A stretch of DNA of 64,000 bases from Flavobacteriales bacterium UBA1937 (GCA_002337005.1 DDFD01000020.1:1-64000); one strand, 5' to 3'. Shown: positions 1 to 9,195, counted from the first letter of the stretch. Translations and numbers: made by a program. Notes: a model not told the origin generated them from the letters alone.

Positions 1-54
1 ATGCGCCGCTTTTTTTATTCCTAATTTTTAAAAAGAATATTTATAGTTAAATAA

Positions 55-86
55 ATCCTAAGCTTTCTTAGGATGCTTTATTTTTT
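55..86 (+). terminator. Intrinsic terminator of an off-window upstream gene
   Basis: Stem ATCCTAAG / CTTAGGAT with a CTTT loop, followed by a T-rich run (GCTTTATTTTTT). It ends transcription coming from beyond the left edge, so mutL probably has its own promoter in the 40 bp that follow. Confidence 0.7.
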
Positions 87-123
87 AAAAACAAAACTGT
101 ATTTTTGAAGTTTAATTCTAGGA

Positions 124-1902
124 ATGTCAGATATTATTCAACTTTTACCGGATCACGTTGCTAATCAGATTGCTGCAGGAGAAGTGGTGCAAAGACCAGC
201 TTCTATTGTTAAGGAATTGCTAGAAAATGCTATAGATGCAGGAGCTACCAAAATAGAATTGATTGTAGAAGAAGCAGGCAGAAATCTTGTGAGAGTGGTA
301 GACAACGGAAGCGGAATGTCTGAAACAGACGCTAGAATGGCTTTCGAAAGACACGCTACTTCTAAAATTAGAAGCACCGAAGATATTTTCCATATTGCAA
401 CCAAGGGTTTCCGTGGTGAAGCGTTGGCTTCCATAGCTGCGGTAGCACAAGTAGAACTTAAAACCAAGAAAAAAGACACCGATGTAGGCTCTGTAATTTA
501 TATAGAAGGTGGTGAATTACAATTTCAAGAACCTGTACAAACTGCTGAAGGTTCTGTTTTTTCGGTGAAAAATTTGTTTTACAACGTTCCTGCCAGAAGA
601 AAATTTCTGAAATCTAATAATATCGAATTTCGCCATATTATTGATGAATTTCAGAGAGTTGCATTGGCGCACGAAGCCTTAGAGTTTTCTCTATATCATA
701 ATGATGAGGTGATTTTTAACCTTAGAAAAGGAAGCCAAATGCAGCGTATAGTTGATATTTTTGGCAGAAAACTGCAACCGCTTTTGGTTCCTATTAAAGA
801 AGATCTAGGTTGGGTACAATTGCACGGTTTCGTAGGCAAACCAGAAGCAGCAAAAAAAACCAGAGGCGAACAATTTTTCTTTGTTAATGGGAGATTTTTT
901 AGAAGCCCATACCTTAGCAGAGCAGTTCAGGAAGCTTTTGAAGGTCTTTTGATGGCGAATTATACGCCTAGTTTTTTCTTGTATTTAGATTTAGACCCAG
1001 AAAAAATAGATGTCAATATTCACCCTCAGAAAACAGAAGTAAAATTCGAAGACGAAAATCTTATTTTTGCTTTGGTGCGTTCTACCATCAAAAAATCTCT
1101 AGGAATTTATAATGTAGCACCAAGTTTGGATTTTGATAGAAACGAAAAAATGGATTCTTTCTTTCCGTCGAAACCAGATGCTGCCAGAAATTATAACGCC
1201 TCTAGCATTAATGTAGATAGAAATTACAATCCTTTTACAGAAGCTACTCCTTCTAGAATTAATGAAACGGCAATGGTGAATCTTACCGAAATGTATGGAC
1301 AAAATATTTCAGCAGCACCATCCAAAATTAATCTTTTCGAAGATGAAGAAGATGAACTAGAAGAAGATTTATTAAGGTTGCCAAACGGTTATTGGATTTT
1401 TAATAAAGAAGATAAAACACTATTGCTGGATTTGGGTAGAATTCATCAGATTGTTTTGTCTGAAAAAAGAAAAATCAAAACAAAAAGTAGAAATAGCCAA
1501 AGTTTACTTTTCTCTTTGGAATACCATTTGAATGAAATAGAAAAAAATAAATACCGTTCTATTAAAAAATATCTCCCAGATTTGGGATTTGATATGGTTT
1601 TGGCAGAAGACAATGTATTGAGAATAAATGCAGTACCAGAAGATTTGAAAGAGTCTCAAGTGATTAAATTTTTAGAAAACCTTTTTGAAATTTTAGATTA
1701 TAAAACCGAAGAAGAGTTCTTGGAAAATTATGATAATCAATGGATTAAAGTCAATGCAAAATCAAAATATGATTTTCTGTACAAGCCAGAAGTAGAAGAA
1801 TTACTCAAGGAATTTATAAAATTAGGTTTCCCAGAATACACCCCGAAAGGAAATAAAACCTTTTTAGAAATCCCTGTAAACGAATTAATTAATAAGTTTT
1901 AA
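124..1902 (+). CDS. mutL: DNA mismatch repair protein MutL
   Basis: MutL is the ATP-driven matchmaker that couples MutS mismatch recognition to strand removal. The N-terminal GHKL ATPase is intact: E31 and N35 in ELLENAIDAG (motif I), D60-G64 DNGSG (motif II) and G95-L101 GFRGEAL (motif III), followed by a transducer domain to about residue 330, an acidic linker, and a C-terminal dimerisation domain from about 415. The C-terminal domain lacks the endonuclease signature DQHA(X)2E(X)4E; the aligned stretch (436-450) reads DLGRIHQIVLSEKRK. The CPHGRP-type motif is replaced by TPKGNK (573-578). At 592 residues the length is normal for the family. It starts a + strand group with the rhomboid gene 23 bp downstream. 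Confidence 0.97.
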   Translation: MSDIIQLLPDHVANQIAAGEVVQRPASIVKELLENAIDAGATKIELIVEEAGRNLVRVVDNGSGMSETDARMAFERHATSKIRSTEDIFHIATKGFRGEALASIAAVAQVELKTKKKDTDVGSVIYIEGGELQFQEPVQTAEGSVFSVKNLFYNVPARRKFLKSNNIEFRHIIDEFQRVALAHEALEFSLYHNDEVIFNLRKGSQMQRIVDIFGRKLQPLLVPIKEDLGWVQLHGFVGKPEAAKKTRGEQFFFVNGRFFRSPYLSRAVQEAFEGLLMANYTPSFFLYLDLDPEKIDVNIHPQKTEVKFEDENLIFALVRSTIKKSLGIYNVAPSLDFDRNEKMDSFFPSKPDAARNYNASSINVDRNYNPFTEATPSRINETAMVNLTEMYGQNISAAPSKINLFEDEEDELEEDLLRLPNGYWIFNKEDKTLLLDLGRIHQIVLSEKRKIKTKSRNSQSLLFSLEYHLNEIEKNKYRSIKKYLPDLGFDMVLAEDNVLRINAVPEDLKESQVIKFLENLFEILDYKTEEEFLENYDNQWIKVNAKSKYDFLYKPEVEELLKEFIKLGFPEYTPKGNKTFLEIPVNELINKF

Positions 1903-1925
1903 ATAACTTCAAATTTTTATAATTT

Positions 1926-2549
1926 ATGTTTGATAATCTTTTTAGAAACATTACACCCATTACGAAAAATATTATTATTTTGAATGTAATCGTGTTTATT
2001 CTTGCCAATACTGTTTTTCCTCAGGCTTATGAGTATTTGGTTGCTTATTTTCCTTTAGCTCCAGAATTTAAATCTTGGCAAATAATCACTCATATGTTTA
2101 TGCATGACGGTATTTTGCACATTGTTTTTAATATGTTTGTTCTCGCAAGCTTTGGCCCTCTTTTAGAAAGATTTTTAGGAGATAAGAAGTATATTTTGTT
2201 ATATTTTTTATCAGGAATTGGAGCTTTTTTATTACAGAATTTATGGATTTATTATAAATATATTTCTTCTGGTGAAAATGTAAATATTGTTCTGCTAGGG
2301 GCATCTGGTGCAATTTTCGGTGTAGTTGCTGCTTTTACTGCGTTATATCCTGATGTAGAAATTCGAATGCTATTTGTTCCATTTCCATTAAAAGCAAAAG
2401 TTTTATTCATTATCACTATGCTAGGCTCGCTTTACTCTGGAGTTTCAGGAACAGGAGGAAATACTGCTTATTTCGCTCACATTGGTGGTGCTTTGGTTGG
2501 TTATATCTTAATTAAATTTTGGGGAAGAAACAGATACAGAATTAATTAA
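1926..2549 (+). CDS. Rhomboid family intramembrane serine protease
   Basis: A six-helix inner-membrane protease that cuts substrate transmembrane segments. The catalytic serine is S127 in GASGAIFG, and the partner histidine is H185 in AHIGGALVG. The conserved H60 and N69 of the HxxxN region in helix 2 (MHDGILHIVFNM) support an active enzyme. Length (207 residues) fits a minimal bacterial rhomboid without extra domains. It lies 23 bp after mutL and 2 bp before the next gene, so it is probably co-transcribed. Substrates cannot be inferred from the context. Confidence 0.94.
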   Translation: MFDNLFRNITPITKNIIILNVIVFILANTVFPQAYEYLVAYFPLAPEFKSWQIITHMFMHDGILHIVFNMFVLASFGPLLERFLGDKKYILLYFLSGIGAFLLQNLWIYYKYISSGENVNIVLLGASGAIFGVVAAFTALYPDVEIRMLFVPFPLKAKVLFIITMLGSLYSGVSGTGGNTAYFAHIGGALVGYILIKFWGRNRYRIN

Positions 2550-2551
2550 GA

Positions 2552-3544
2552 ATGAAATTAGTAAAGATTGTTTTATTGATTGTACATTTAGGTATTCTCT
2601 CGCTCTTAGCAGGAACAATACTTAATGCATATATTTCGCCCAAAAGTTTTCCTTATTTTAATTTTTTATCATTAGGTTTTCCTTTCTTGATGATTTCTAA
2701 TGTTTTACTTATTATTTTTTGGGTTTTTTCTTTCAAAAAAAGAGCAATTGTCTTTATAATCATTACAGTGTTCTTTTTAACCCCTATCAGAAGATGGATT
2801 AATTACTCTTCAAATACTGAAGCTAAAGAAAAAATAATCAACGTAATTACTTTTAATAATAAGAATAATGATTACGGAAAAGCTCGTATAGAAAGTTTTT
2901 TGGATTCTAAAAATGCAGATGTCATTATGCTGCAAGAAGCAGGCTATGGTAATAATAATGAACCGAAACTCAATCATTATGAACATCAGATTCATGGGTC
3001 TATTGTGAGTTTCTATACCAATCATAAGGTTCTAAAACAAGGAGATATAGACTTTTTAAGTAACGGTGAGGCAAAATATCTAGACGTAGAAATTGAGGGT
3101 GAAAAAATTAGATTTATCAATATTTATTTAGAACCGTTTCAGCTTCATAAAAGTATGGTAAAGCCATCTTCTAGCATTGAAGTGAATGAGGTGAAAGCAA
3201 AAGGTTTGGTAAGGAGATTTATTCCTGTTTTTAAAATTCATAGTGAGCAAGTAGATATTTTGAAGGAGTTTATACAACAATCTCCATATCCTGTAATTTT
3301 GGGTGGTGATTTTAATTCTGTTCCTAATTCTTATGAATATTATACCATAAACAGCCTTTTGAATGATGCCTTTTTAGAAGGAGGTTCTGGCAACGGAACT
3401 AGTTTCCACGATTATAAATTCCCCATCAGAATAGACTATCTCTTTACTTCTAAAGAAATAATTTGCCAAAAATATTCTATAGACAGAACCGAAAAAATGT
3501 CTGATCATTATCCTGTTTTAGCAGAATTTAGTTTTAAAAATTAA
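2552..3544 (+). CDS. Membrane-anchored endonuclease/exonuclease/phosphatase-family protein
   Basis: The N-terminal 80 residues hold three predicted membrane helices (about 5-25, 40-60, 66-78). An EEP-fold domain follows from about residue 95. Recognisable EEP motifs are the metal-binding Glu in MLQEA (E129), GGDFNSVPNS (phosphate and metal site, near residue 253) and the C-terminal SDHYPV His. The family includes nucleases, sphingomyelinases and inositol phosphatases, so the substrate is open. The catalytic domain probably faces the periplasm. It sits 2 bp after the rhomboid gene and 6 bp before a lipoprotein gene, which suggests one transcript. Confidence 0.85.
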   Translation: MKLVKIVLLIVHLGILSLLAGTILNAYISPKSFPYFNFLSLGFPFLMISNVLLIIFWVFSFKKRAIVFIIITVFFLTPIRRWINYSSNTEAKEKIINVITFNNKNNDYGKARIESFLDSKNADVIMLQEAGYGNNNEPKLNHYEHQIHGSIVSFYTNHKVLKQGDIDFLSNGEAKYLDVEIEGEKIRFINIYLEPFQLHKSMVKPSSSIEVNEVKAKGLVRRFIPVFKIHSEQVDILKEFIQQSPYPVILGGDFNSVPNSYEYYTINSLLNDAFLEGGSGNGTSFHDYKFPIRIDYLFTSKEIICQKYSIDRTEKMSDHYPVLAEFSFKN

Positions 3545-3550
3545 GAAAAG

Positions 3551-3937
3551 ATGAAGCAGTTTTTTTACCTTATAATTTTAGTTGCATTAGCTTCTTGTAA
3601 GAAAGAGATTTCGCAAGAGGAAGCCATGTATTACAAAGAAGATAATACACCAATAGACACAACGGTGATAGATTCTGTAGTAGGCAAAGCGTCTTTTGAT
3701 GCCATTAATTCAAGAATAGAAAATGCTAAAAAAGATTCTGTAAAAAAGCCCAAAAAGGATTCTGCAAAAACAACAGAACAAAAAATAGCAGATGCCAAAA
3801 AGAAACTGGAAGAAGCTAAGAAAAAAATAGAAAAGGACAAGAAACTAGAAGAGCAATCAGCCAAAGATAAATCCGAAAAAGAAAAACAGCAACAAGAGAA
3901 AAAAGTTGGTGAACTAATAGAAAACCCTGAAAATTAA
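3551..3937 (+). CDS. Small Lys/Glu-rich lipoprotein, function unknown
   Basis: Begins with a short hydrophobic signal and a lipobox LASC (C16), so it should be lipidated and placed in the cell envelope. From about residue 55 to 120 the chain is a highly charged, Lys/Glu/Gln-rich segment with heptad-like AKKK-EEAKKK repeats, probably a single long helix or coiled coil. No enzyme motif is visible. It is last in the mutL group and its stop codon lies inside a terminator hairpin. Not recognised as a named family. Confidence 0.72.
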   Translation: MKQFFYLIILVALASCKKEISQEEAMYYKEDNTPIDTTVIDSVVGKASFDAINSRIENAKKDSVKKPKKDSAKTTEQKIADAKKKLEEAKKKIEKDKKLEEQSAKDKSEKEKQQQEKKVGELIENPEN

Positions 3938-3949
3938 TTTTCAGGGTTT
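3922..3949. terminator. Bidirectional terminator between lipoprotein gene and sufS
   Basis: Perfect 28-bp palindrome with half-site AAACCCTGAAAATT. It contains the stop codon of the preceding gene and separates two convergent genes, so it can act in both directions. Confidence 0.8.
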
Positions 3950-3980
3950 CAATTTATTTGAGGTTTATTTTTCAGAAAAA

Positions 3981-5207
3981 TTACATTAGCATTCTTTGTG
4001 CTTTTTTTACACCTTCTGCCAGAGCGTCTATTTCTTCTAGCGTGTTAAAAACCGCAAAACTAGCTCTCACCGTTCCAGCTACATTGAAAAAATCCATAAT
4101 AGGTTGTGTACAATGATGCCCTGTTCTCACCGCAATTCCTAGTTTATCCAGAATCATTCCTACATCCGAAGCAATACCTACACCTTCTATATTAAAAGAA
4201 ACTACACCCGCTCTTTTTGCTTTTTCGCCATAGATTTTCAGTCCGTCTATTTCTAAAAGTCTTTTCTGAGCATATTCTAGAAGTGCGTTTTCGTGGTTTC
4301 TAATGTTTTCTATTCCTACTTTTTTCATAAAATCTACCGCAGCACCTAGAGCGATATTTCCACCTACATTAGGCGTTCCTGCTTCCAATTTAAAGGGCAA
4401 ACCAGCGTAAGTAGTCTTCTCAAAACTGCAAGTTGCAATCATCTCTCCACCACCGTGGAATGGTTGCATTTTTTCTAAAATTTCTTCTTTTCCGTAGAGA
4501 ATTCCTACGCCCATTGGTGCATACATTTTGTGCCCAGAAAACACAAAAAAATCACAATCAATTTTTTGTACATCAATCTCGAAATGAGGTACAGATTGCG
4601 CTCCATCTATTACCATCAATGCAGAAGAATGGGCTCTTACTTTTGCAATAATTTCTTCAATCGGATTAATAACGCCTAAAGCATTAGAAACCTGATTTAC
4701 AGAAACTATTTTGGTTTTTTCTGAAAGATTTTGGTCAAGAAAATCAAGTTGTAAAATTCCGTTTTCATCTATCGGAATTACTTTCAGCTTGGCACCAGTT
4801 CTCTCGCAAAGCATCTGCCAAGGAACAATATTAGAATGATGCTCTAAATAAGAAATAATGATTTCATCATCTTTTTTTATGAAATCAGAGTTTCCCAAAG
4901 AATAAGCAATCAGATTAATTCCTTCGGTGGTTCCACGCGTGAAGATGACTTCGTAATCGTGTTTTGCATTGATAAAATGTTGAACTTTTTTTCTAGAATT
5001 CTCCATTTCTTCTGTTGCCAATTGAGACAAAGTGTGAATTCCTCGGTGCACATTGGCATTGATTTCTTCATAATATTTTTGCCAGGTTTCTAAAACAGAA
5101 ATTGGTTTTTGAGAGGAAGCTGCATTGTCTAAATAAATTAATGGCTTGCCATTAACTTGCTGATTAAGAATAGGAAACTGACTGCGAATTTCTTTTATAT
5201 CAAACAT
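3981..5207 (-). CDS. sufS: Cysteine desulfurase SufS
   Basis: PLP-dependent class V aminotransferase-fold enzyme that takes sulfur from cysteine for Fe-S cluster assembly. The PLP lysine is K227 in SGHKMYAP, and the persulfide cysteine is C366 in RTGHHCTQP, both as in group II (SufS) enzymes. Length of 408 residues is typical. It stands alone on the minus strand about 12.5 kb from the suf operon (17.8-23.7 kb), which lacks a desulfurase. No SufE/SufU-like partner is seen in the window. It is preceded by a serine hydrolase gene on the same strand, separated by a terminator, so it is probably transcribed alone. Confidence 0.96.
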   Translation of the reverse strand: MFDIKEIRSQFPILNQQVNGKPLIYLDNAASSQKPISVLETWQKYYEEINANVHRGIHTLSQLATEEMENSRKKVQHFINAKHDYEVIFTRGTTEGINLIAYSLGNSDFIKKDDEIIISYLEHHSNIVPWQMLCERTGAKLKVIPIDENGILQLDFLDQNLSEKTKIVSVNQVSNALGVINPIEEIIAKVRAHSSALMVIDGAQSVPHFEIDVQKIDCDFFVFSGHKMYAPMGVGILYGKEEILEKMQPFHGGGEMIATCSFEKTTYAGLPFKLEAGTPNVGGNIALGAAVDFMKKVGIENIRNHENALLEYAQKRLLEIDGLKIYGEKAKRAGVVSFNIEGVGIASDVGMILDKLGIAVRTGHHCTQPIMDFFNVAGTVRASFAVFNTLEEIDALAEGVKKAQRMLM

Positions 5208-5228
5208 ATTTATTCTTTCTTAATAATT

Positions 5229-5260
5229 AAAAACCACCCTAAAAATTGTTTAGAATGGTT
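5229..5260 (-). terminator. Terminator of the serine hydrolase gene
   Basis: On the minus strand: AACCA-TT-CTAAA, a short loop, then TTTAG-GG-TGGTT and a TTTTTAATTATT tail. It separates the upstream serine hydrolase from sufS. Confidence 0.6.
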
Positions 5261-5309
5261 CAAAATTACGGAATTATAATGTATTTTTATAATAATTTCT
5301 TCTATTGCT

Positions 5310-6458
5310 TTAATTGGCAAAAGTTTTCACGGCATTTTCTGCTAAAAATGCGGCTTGTGCAGACCTTCCTTTTTCGTCTTTTGCTTCGTTGTTAAACTTC
5401 CCAGTTCTTACTACGACCATATTTTTTTCTGGAATTACAATAATCAATTGGCTGGTAAAGCCCCAAAAATGATAATATGGATGAGGAGCATCTTGATTTA
5501 CCCAAATTCCCAAACCGTAAACTCCACCAGAAAGTTGGCTAGGTGTAATCATTTTTTTAATATAAGAAGAATCAATAATTTGTTTTCCATTCCAGTTGCC
5601 TTCTTGCAAAAGCAATTGCCCAAGTTTGGCATAGTCTCTTGCAATGGCATTAATACAGCAAAACGTTTTTTCCATTCCCGGTTCATCGGTATTCCAATAG
5701 GCATCAGATTCCATACCTAGAGGTTTCCAAAATTTCTCTGAAGCATAAAAAGAAAGTGGTACTTTCACCGCTTTTCTGATTGCAAAGCCAAGCAATTGAG
5801 TAGCGCCACTTTGGTACTCAAATCTGGTGCCGGGTTTGGCTTCAAATTTTGGGTAGAGTAGCGCTTCTGCCATGTTTTTTCCGTAGTAAATTCTAGGGTT
5901 TTGTAGGAAAGGATTTTTATAGTTTTCGTCCCAATAATATCCTGCTTCCATGGCTGCTAAATCACGAAGTGTGAGATATTTTCCTAATTCGTCATTTTCA
6001 AATTGAGGAAAAAAATCAGAATAGAGTTCGTTTTCAGATTTTATTAATTTATCTTTTATGGCAGCTCCCATCAACATTACCGTGAAGGCTTTCGCCATAG
6101 AAAAAGAATTGGTTTTACTTTTAGCATTGTATTCTCCGAAATATTCTTCGTACAATAATTTTCCGTTTTTAATGACCAGAAATGAAGCAGAATTGGTGTT
6201 TTTTAGATTTTCTACTACATTTTTCGGTAAAATGGTTTGGTTGTAAAGACTATCTTTTTGCCAAGGCTGTGGTGTTCCTTTATTAATGTTTCGCGAAGGG
6301 AAATCTACTCCATCATCTATGGTGGCGCTGGTTTCACCTTTTAGATAGGTAAGTCTAATCGCATTAAATAAATGTTGATAATTAAATGCATAGGCTAGTA
6401 CAATGAGCAATGCGATGAACATAAAAAAACCTTTAATTATTTTTTTGATGATTTTCAT
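5310..6458 (-). CDS. Beta-lactamase-fold serine hydrolase, membrane anchored
   Basis: Class C beta-lactamase / penicillin-binding-protein-like fold (esterase, peptidase and transpeptidase relatives). An N-terminal hydrophobic segment (about 9-25) anchors it in the inner membrane, or serves as an uncleaved signal. The catalytic SxxK is S120-MA-K123 in SFSMAKAF, and the Tyr motif is YQSG in FEYQSGATQLLG. The third motif is not a clean HxG; the nearest candidate is HFWGFTSQ. I chose the ATG at 6458 over a TTG 18 bp upstream because the signal-like segment follows directly. The substrate is unknown. Confidence 0.85.
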   Translation of the reverse strand: MKIIKKIIKGFFMFIALLIVLAYAFNYQHLFNAIRLTYLKGETSATIDDGVDFPSRNINKGTPQPWQKDSLYNQTILPKNVVENLKNTNSASFLVIKNGKLLYEEYFGEYNAKSKTNSFSMAKAFTVMLMGAAIKDKLIKSENELYSDFFPQFENDELGKYLTLRDLAAMEAGYYWDENYKNPFLQNPRIYYGKNMAEALLYPKFEAKPGTRFEYQSGATQLLGFAIRKAVKVPLSFYASEKFWKPLGMESDAYWNTDEPGMEKTFCCINAIARDYAKLGQLLLQEGNWNGKQIIDSSYIKKMITPSQLSGGVYGLGIWVNQDAPHPYYHFWGFTSQLIIVIPEKNMVVVRTGKFNNEAKDEKGRSAQAAFLAENAVKTFAN

Positions 6459-6603
6459 AAAAGATGATTTTACCAAAATTACTACTTTTTTCTATTTCAT
6501 AAATTTAAGTAAAAAACTGATAAATGTCAATGAAATAAATCATATTGGGGTAAATGCCATAAAAACATATCTTGCCGATGTAAAAAACAAAAATAAAAAC
6601 CCT

Positions 6604-7224
6604 ATGAAAAAACTACTATTTTTAGGCAGCATGTTGTTTGCCTTAACTATCAATGCTCAGACTTGGCAGGTAAGATTAAGAGGTGTAAGTGTACAACCAA
6701 ATGAAAAATCTGATGTAAGCGCAATTGGTGGAGATGTAAACATTTCTAACTCTTTTATCCCAGAATTAGACTTTACTTATTTCTTTAACAAAAATGTAGC
6801 TGCAGAATTAATTTTAGGAACTACTAAGCACAAAGAGGTAGATGAAAAATCAGCTCTTGGTGATGTAGATTTAGGAAGCGTATGGTTATTACCTCCTACA
6901 CTTACTTTACAATATCATTTTTATCCTACTAAAACATTAAAACCATATGTAGGAGCAGGTCTTAATTACACTATTTTTTACGGAGTAAAATCTGGCGTAG
7001 TTAAAGATGTAGAATACAAAAATAACGTAGGATTTGCATTACAAGGCGGTGTAGATTATATGTTAAATGACAAGTATTTTTTAAATTTTGACATTAAAAA
7101 AGTATTCTTAAAAACAGACGTAGATGTAGATGCTTCTAATGTTGTACCTGGAGCTAACAGTGTTCCAGCAAAAGTAAATATCGATCCTCTTTTAATAGGA
7201 TTTGGTATTGGTATGAAATTCTAA
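6604..7224 (+). CDS. ompW: OmpW-family outer membrane beta-barrel protein
   Basis: 206 residues with a clear signal peptide ending in NAQ (about 1-20). Alternating beta strands follow with OmpW-type features: an ELDFTYFF strand, a TLTLQYHFYP strand, the PYVGAGLNYTIFY turn, and a terminal strand PLLIGFGIGMKF ending in Phe. OmpW proteins are eight-stranded barrels that carry small hydrophobic molecules. The ATG at 6604 is preferred because longer in-frame starts would overlap the divergent serine hydrolase and hide the signal peptide. Monocistronic: a strong terminator follows 28 bp later. Confidence 0.9.
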   Translation: MKKLLFLGSMLFALTINAQTWQVRLRGVSVQPNEKSDVSAIGGDVNISNSFIPELDFTYFFNKNVAAELILGTTKHKEVDEKSALGDVDLGSVWLLPPTLTLQYHFYPTKTLKPYVGAGLNYTIFYGVKSGVVKDVEYKNNVGFALQGGVDYMLNDKYFLNFDIKKVFLKTDVDVDASNVVPGANSVPAKVNIDPLLIGFGIGMKF

Positions 7225-7252
7225 TTTTTACCCATAAACTAAATTATTAAAG

Positions 7253-7285
7253 AAATCCCACGGAAATTATTTTCGTGGGATTTTG
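7253..7285. terminator. Terminator between ompW and glyS
   Basis: Stem AAATCCCACG / CGTGGGATTT with a short AT loop, followed by TTTTG. It lies between two convergent genes. Confidence 0.8.
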
Positions 7286-7306
7286 TTTATGAGATAGGTA
7301 AGTGTA

Positions 7307-8848
7307 TTAAATTTTAGAAAGTAGCGTTCTAAAGTTTACTTTATCATCTATGATTTTTCTTAAATCTTCTATTTTCACTCTTTCTTGTTTCATGGTATCT
7401 CTTTCTCTTAGAGTTACTGTACCATCAGCTAGAGAATCGTGATCTACTGTAATACAAAACGGAGTTCCTATAGCGTCTTGTCTTCTGTAACGTTTACCGA
7501 TGCTATCTTTTTCTTCCGAAATAATATTGAAATCATATTTCAAATCATTGAAGATTTTTTCTGCCAATTCTGGTAATCCATCTTTTTTTACCAAAGGTAA
7601 AATAGCAGCCTTCACTGGTGCTAAAGCTGGTGGAAGTGCCAAAACTACTCTTTCTGAACCATCTTCTAAAACCTCATTTTTTAGACAATGAGAGAATAAT
7701 GCCAAAAACATTCTGTCTAGACCAATAGACGTTTCTACCACATAAGGAACATAGGTTTCATTTCTCTCAGGATCGAAATACTGCAATTTTCTACCTGAAT
7801 ATTTTTCGTGTGCACCTAAGTCAAAATCTGTTCTAGAGTGTATTCCTTCTAATTCTTTAAACCCAAATGGGAATTTAAATTCTATATCAGCAGCAGCATT
7901 AGCATAATGCGCCAGTTTTTCGTGGTCGTGGAAACGATAGTTTTCTTGCCCTAAACCAAGAGCCAAATGCCAGTTCAGACGTTTTTGTTTCCAGTTTTCA
8001 TAGAAATCTAGTTCTGTTCCTGGTGGTACAAAGAATTGCATTTCCATCTGTTCGAATTCTCTCATTCGGAAGATAAATTGTCTTGCAACAATCTCATTTC
8101 TAAATGCTTTGCCAATTTGGGCAATCCCGAAAGGCAATTTATGTCTAGATGTTTTTTGTACGTTTAAGAAATTCACAAAAATACCTTGTGCCGTTTCTGG
8201 TCTTAGGTATAGATCCATTGCATTATCTGCGGAAGCACCTAATTTAGTTCCAAACATGAGATTAAATTGTCTCACATCCGTCCAGTTTCTAGAACCAGTA
8301 TCAGGATCAGCAATTTCTAATTCTTCTATTAGTGCTTTTACATCTGCTAGATTTTCTGTTTCCAGAGATTTTGCCATTCTGCTAAGAATCGCATCTTTTC
8401 TTTCGTAATATTCTTTTACTTTTGGATTAGTAGCTATAAATTGGTCTTTATCAAAAGCATCTCCGAATCTTTTAGCAGCCTTGTCAATTTCTTTTTGCGC
8501 TTTATCTTCTAATTTTGCGCAGTAGTCTTCAATCAATACATCTGCTCTGAATCTTTTTTTAGAATCCTTATTGTCAATCAAAGGATCATTGAATGCATCT
8601 ACGTGTCCTGAAGCCTTCCAAGTGGTTGGGTGCATCAGAATAGCAGCGTCTAACCCCACAATATTTTCGTTAAGCTGTACCATCGCTTTCCACCAATACT
8701 GCTTAATGTTATTTTTCAGTTCTGCACCGTTTTGTCCATAATCATATACCGCCGAAAGTCCATCATAGATTTCGGAACTAGGGAAAATAAAACCATATTC
8801 TTTTGCGTGAGAAACCACGTTTTTAAAAAGATCTTCCTGCTTTGCCAT
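7307..8848 (-). CDS. glyS: Glycyl-tRNA synthetase (single-chain, eukaryote/archaea-type alpha2)
   Basis: Charges tRNA-Gly. The 513-residue chain is the dimeric class II type, not the bacterial alpha2-beta2 type. The N-terminus KEYGFIFPSSEIYDGLSAVY is typical, the class II motif 2 region is FRNEIVARQFIFRMREFEQMEMQFF, and motif 3 is GLDRMFLAL near residue 400. An anticodon-binding domain follows in the last 110 residues (APVKAAILPLVKK onward). RPETAQGIFVNF is the glycine-pocket region. Monocistronic, with its own promoter and a terminator shared with ompW. Confidence 0.97.
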   Translation of the reverse strand: MAKQEDLFKNVVSHAKEYGFIFPSSEIYDGLSAVYDYGQNGAELKNNIKQYWWKAMVQLNENIVGLDAAILMHPTTWKASGHVDAFNDPLIDNKDSKKRFRADVLIEDYCAKLEDKAQKEIDKAAKRFGDAFDKDQFIATNPKVKEYYERKDAILSRMAKSLETENLADVKALIEELEIADPDTGSRNWTDVRQFNLMFGTKLGASADNAMDLYLRPETAQGIFVNFLNVQKTSRHKLPFGIAQIGKAFRNEIVARQFIFRMREFEQMEMQFFVPPGTELDFYENWKQKRLNWHLALGLGQENYRFHDHEKLAHYANAAADIEFKFPFGFKELEGIHSRTDFDLGAHEKYSGRKLQYFDPERNETYVPYVVETSIGLDRMFLALFSHCLKNEVLEDGSERVVLALPPALAPVKAAILPLVKKDGLPELAEKIFNDLKYDFNIISEEKDSIGKRYRRQDAIGTPFCITVDHDSLADGTVTLRERDTMKQERVKIEDLRKIIDDKVNFRTLLSKI

Positions 8849-8867
8849 AAATTCTTGATTTAATGTG

Positions 8868-8875
8868 CAAAAATA
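8868..8875 (-). promoter_or_regulatory. Candidate -7 element of glyS
   Basis: Minus-strand TATTTTTG fits the Bacteroidota -7 consensus TANNTTTG and lies 20 bp ahead of the glyS ATG. No TTG is seen at the usual -33 distance. Confidence 0.4.
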
Positions 8876-8962
8876 GGGATTTTATTGCAAATTTTATAAA
8901 ATTTTAAAGAGCAATATATCCAGAGCATCTTTCGAGGCACAGTCCCGCTTTCTGCTGCAATC

Positions 8963-9053
8963 TGTCATTGCGAAAACGTTTGTAAAACGTTTGAAGCAAT
9001 CTGAAAACACAAACAGTTTGCTTCCTGCTTCGTTCTTCGCAGGTGCAATGACA
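8963..9053. repeat. Palindromic intergenic repeat, TGTCATTGC family
   Basis: Outer arms TGTCATTGC (8963-8971) and GCAATGACA (9045-9053), and inner arms GAAGCAA (8993-8999) and TTGCTTC (9018-9024). An 11-bp direct repeat AAAACGTTTGT/A lies at 8973-8994. Shorter relatives with TTGCGA...GAAGCAATC occur at 10533-10572 and 23721-23751, so this belongs to a dispersed family. Confidence 0.65.
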
Positions 9054-9195
9054 GGATTTCCGCTACAATCGGGGCTATAAATCACTTTTCGGTTTTTCTT
9101 TCACAGAAAGAACTTGGCATTTCTAAGTAAACCTAACGAAGTTAATCTAAGTTAAATTTTTGGCTTATTAATTTAATTAGGACAAAAGTTTGGAA

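Noticed and set aside
6403..6603. Longer start of the OmpW gene
   Set aside because: Would overlap the divergent serine hydrolase and bury the signal peptide.
8894..9085. 63-residue ORF in the glyS-pyrD gap
   Set aside because: Composed of dispersed repeat sequence; no homology expected and no start context.
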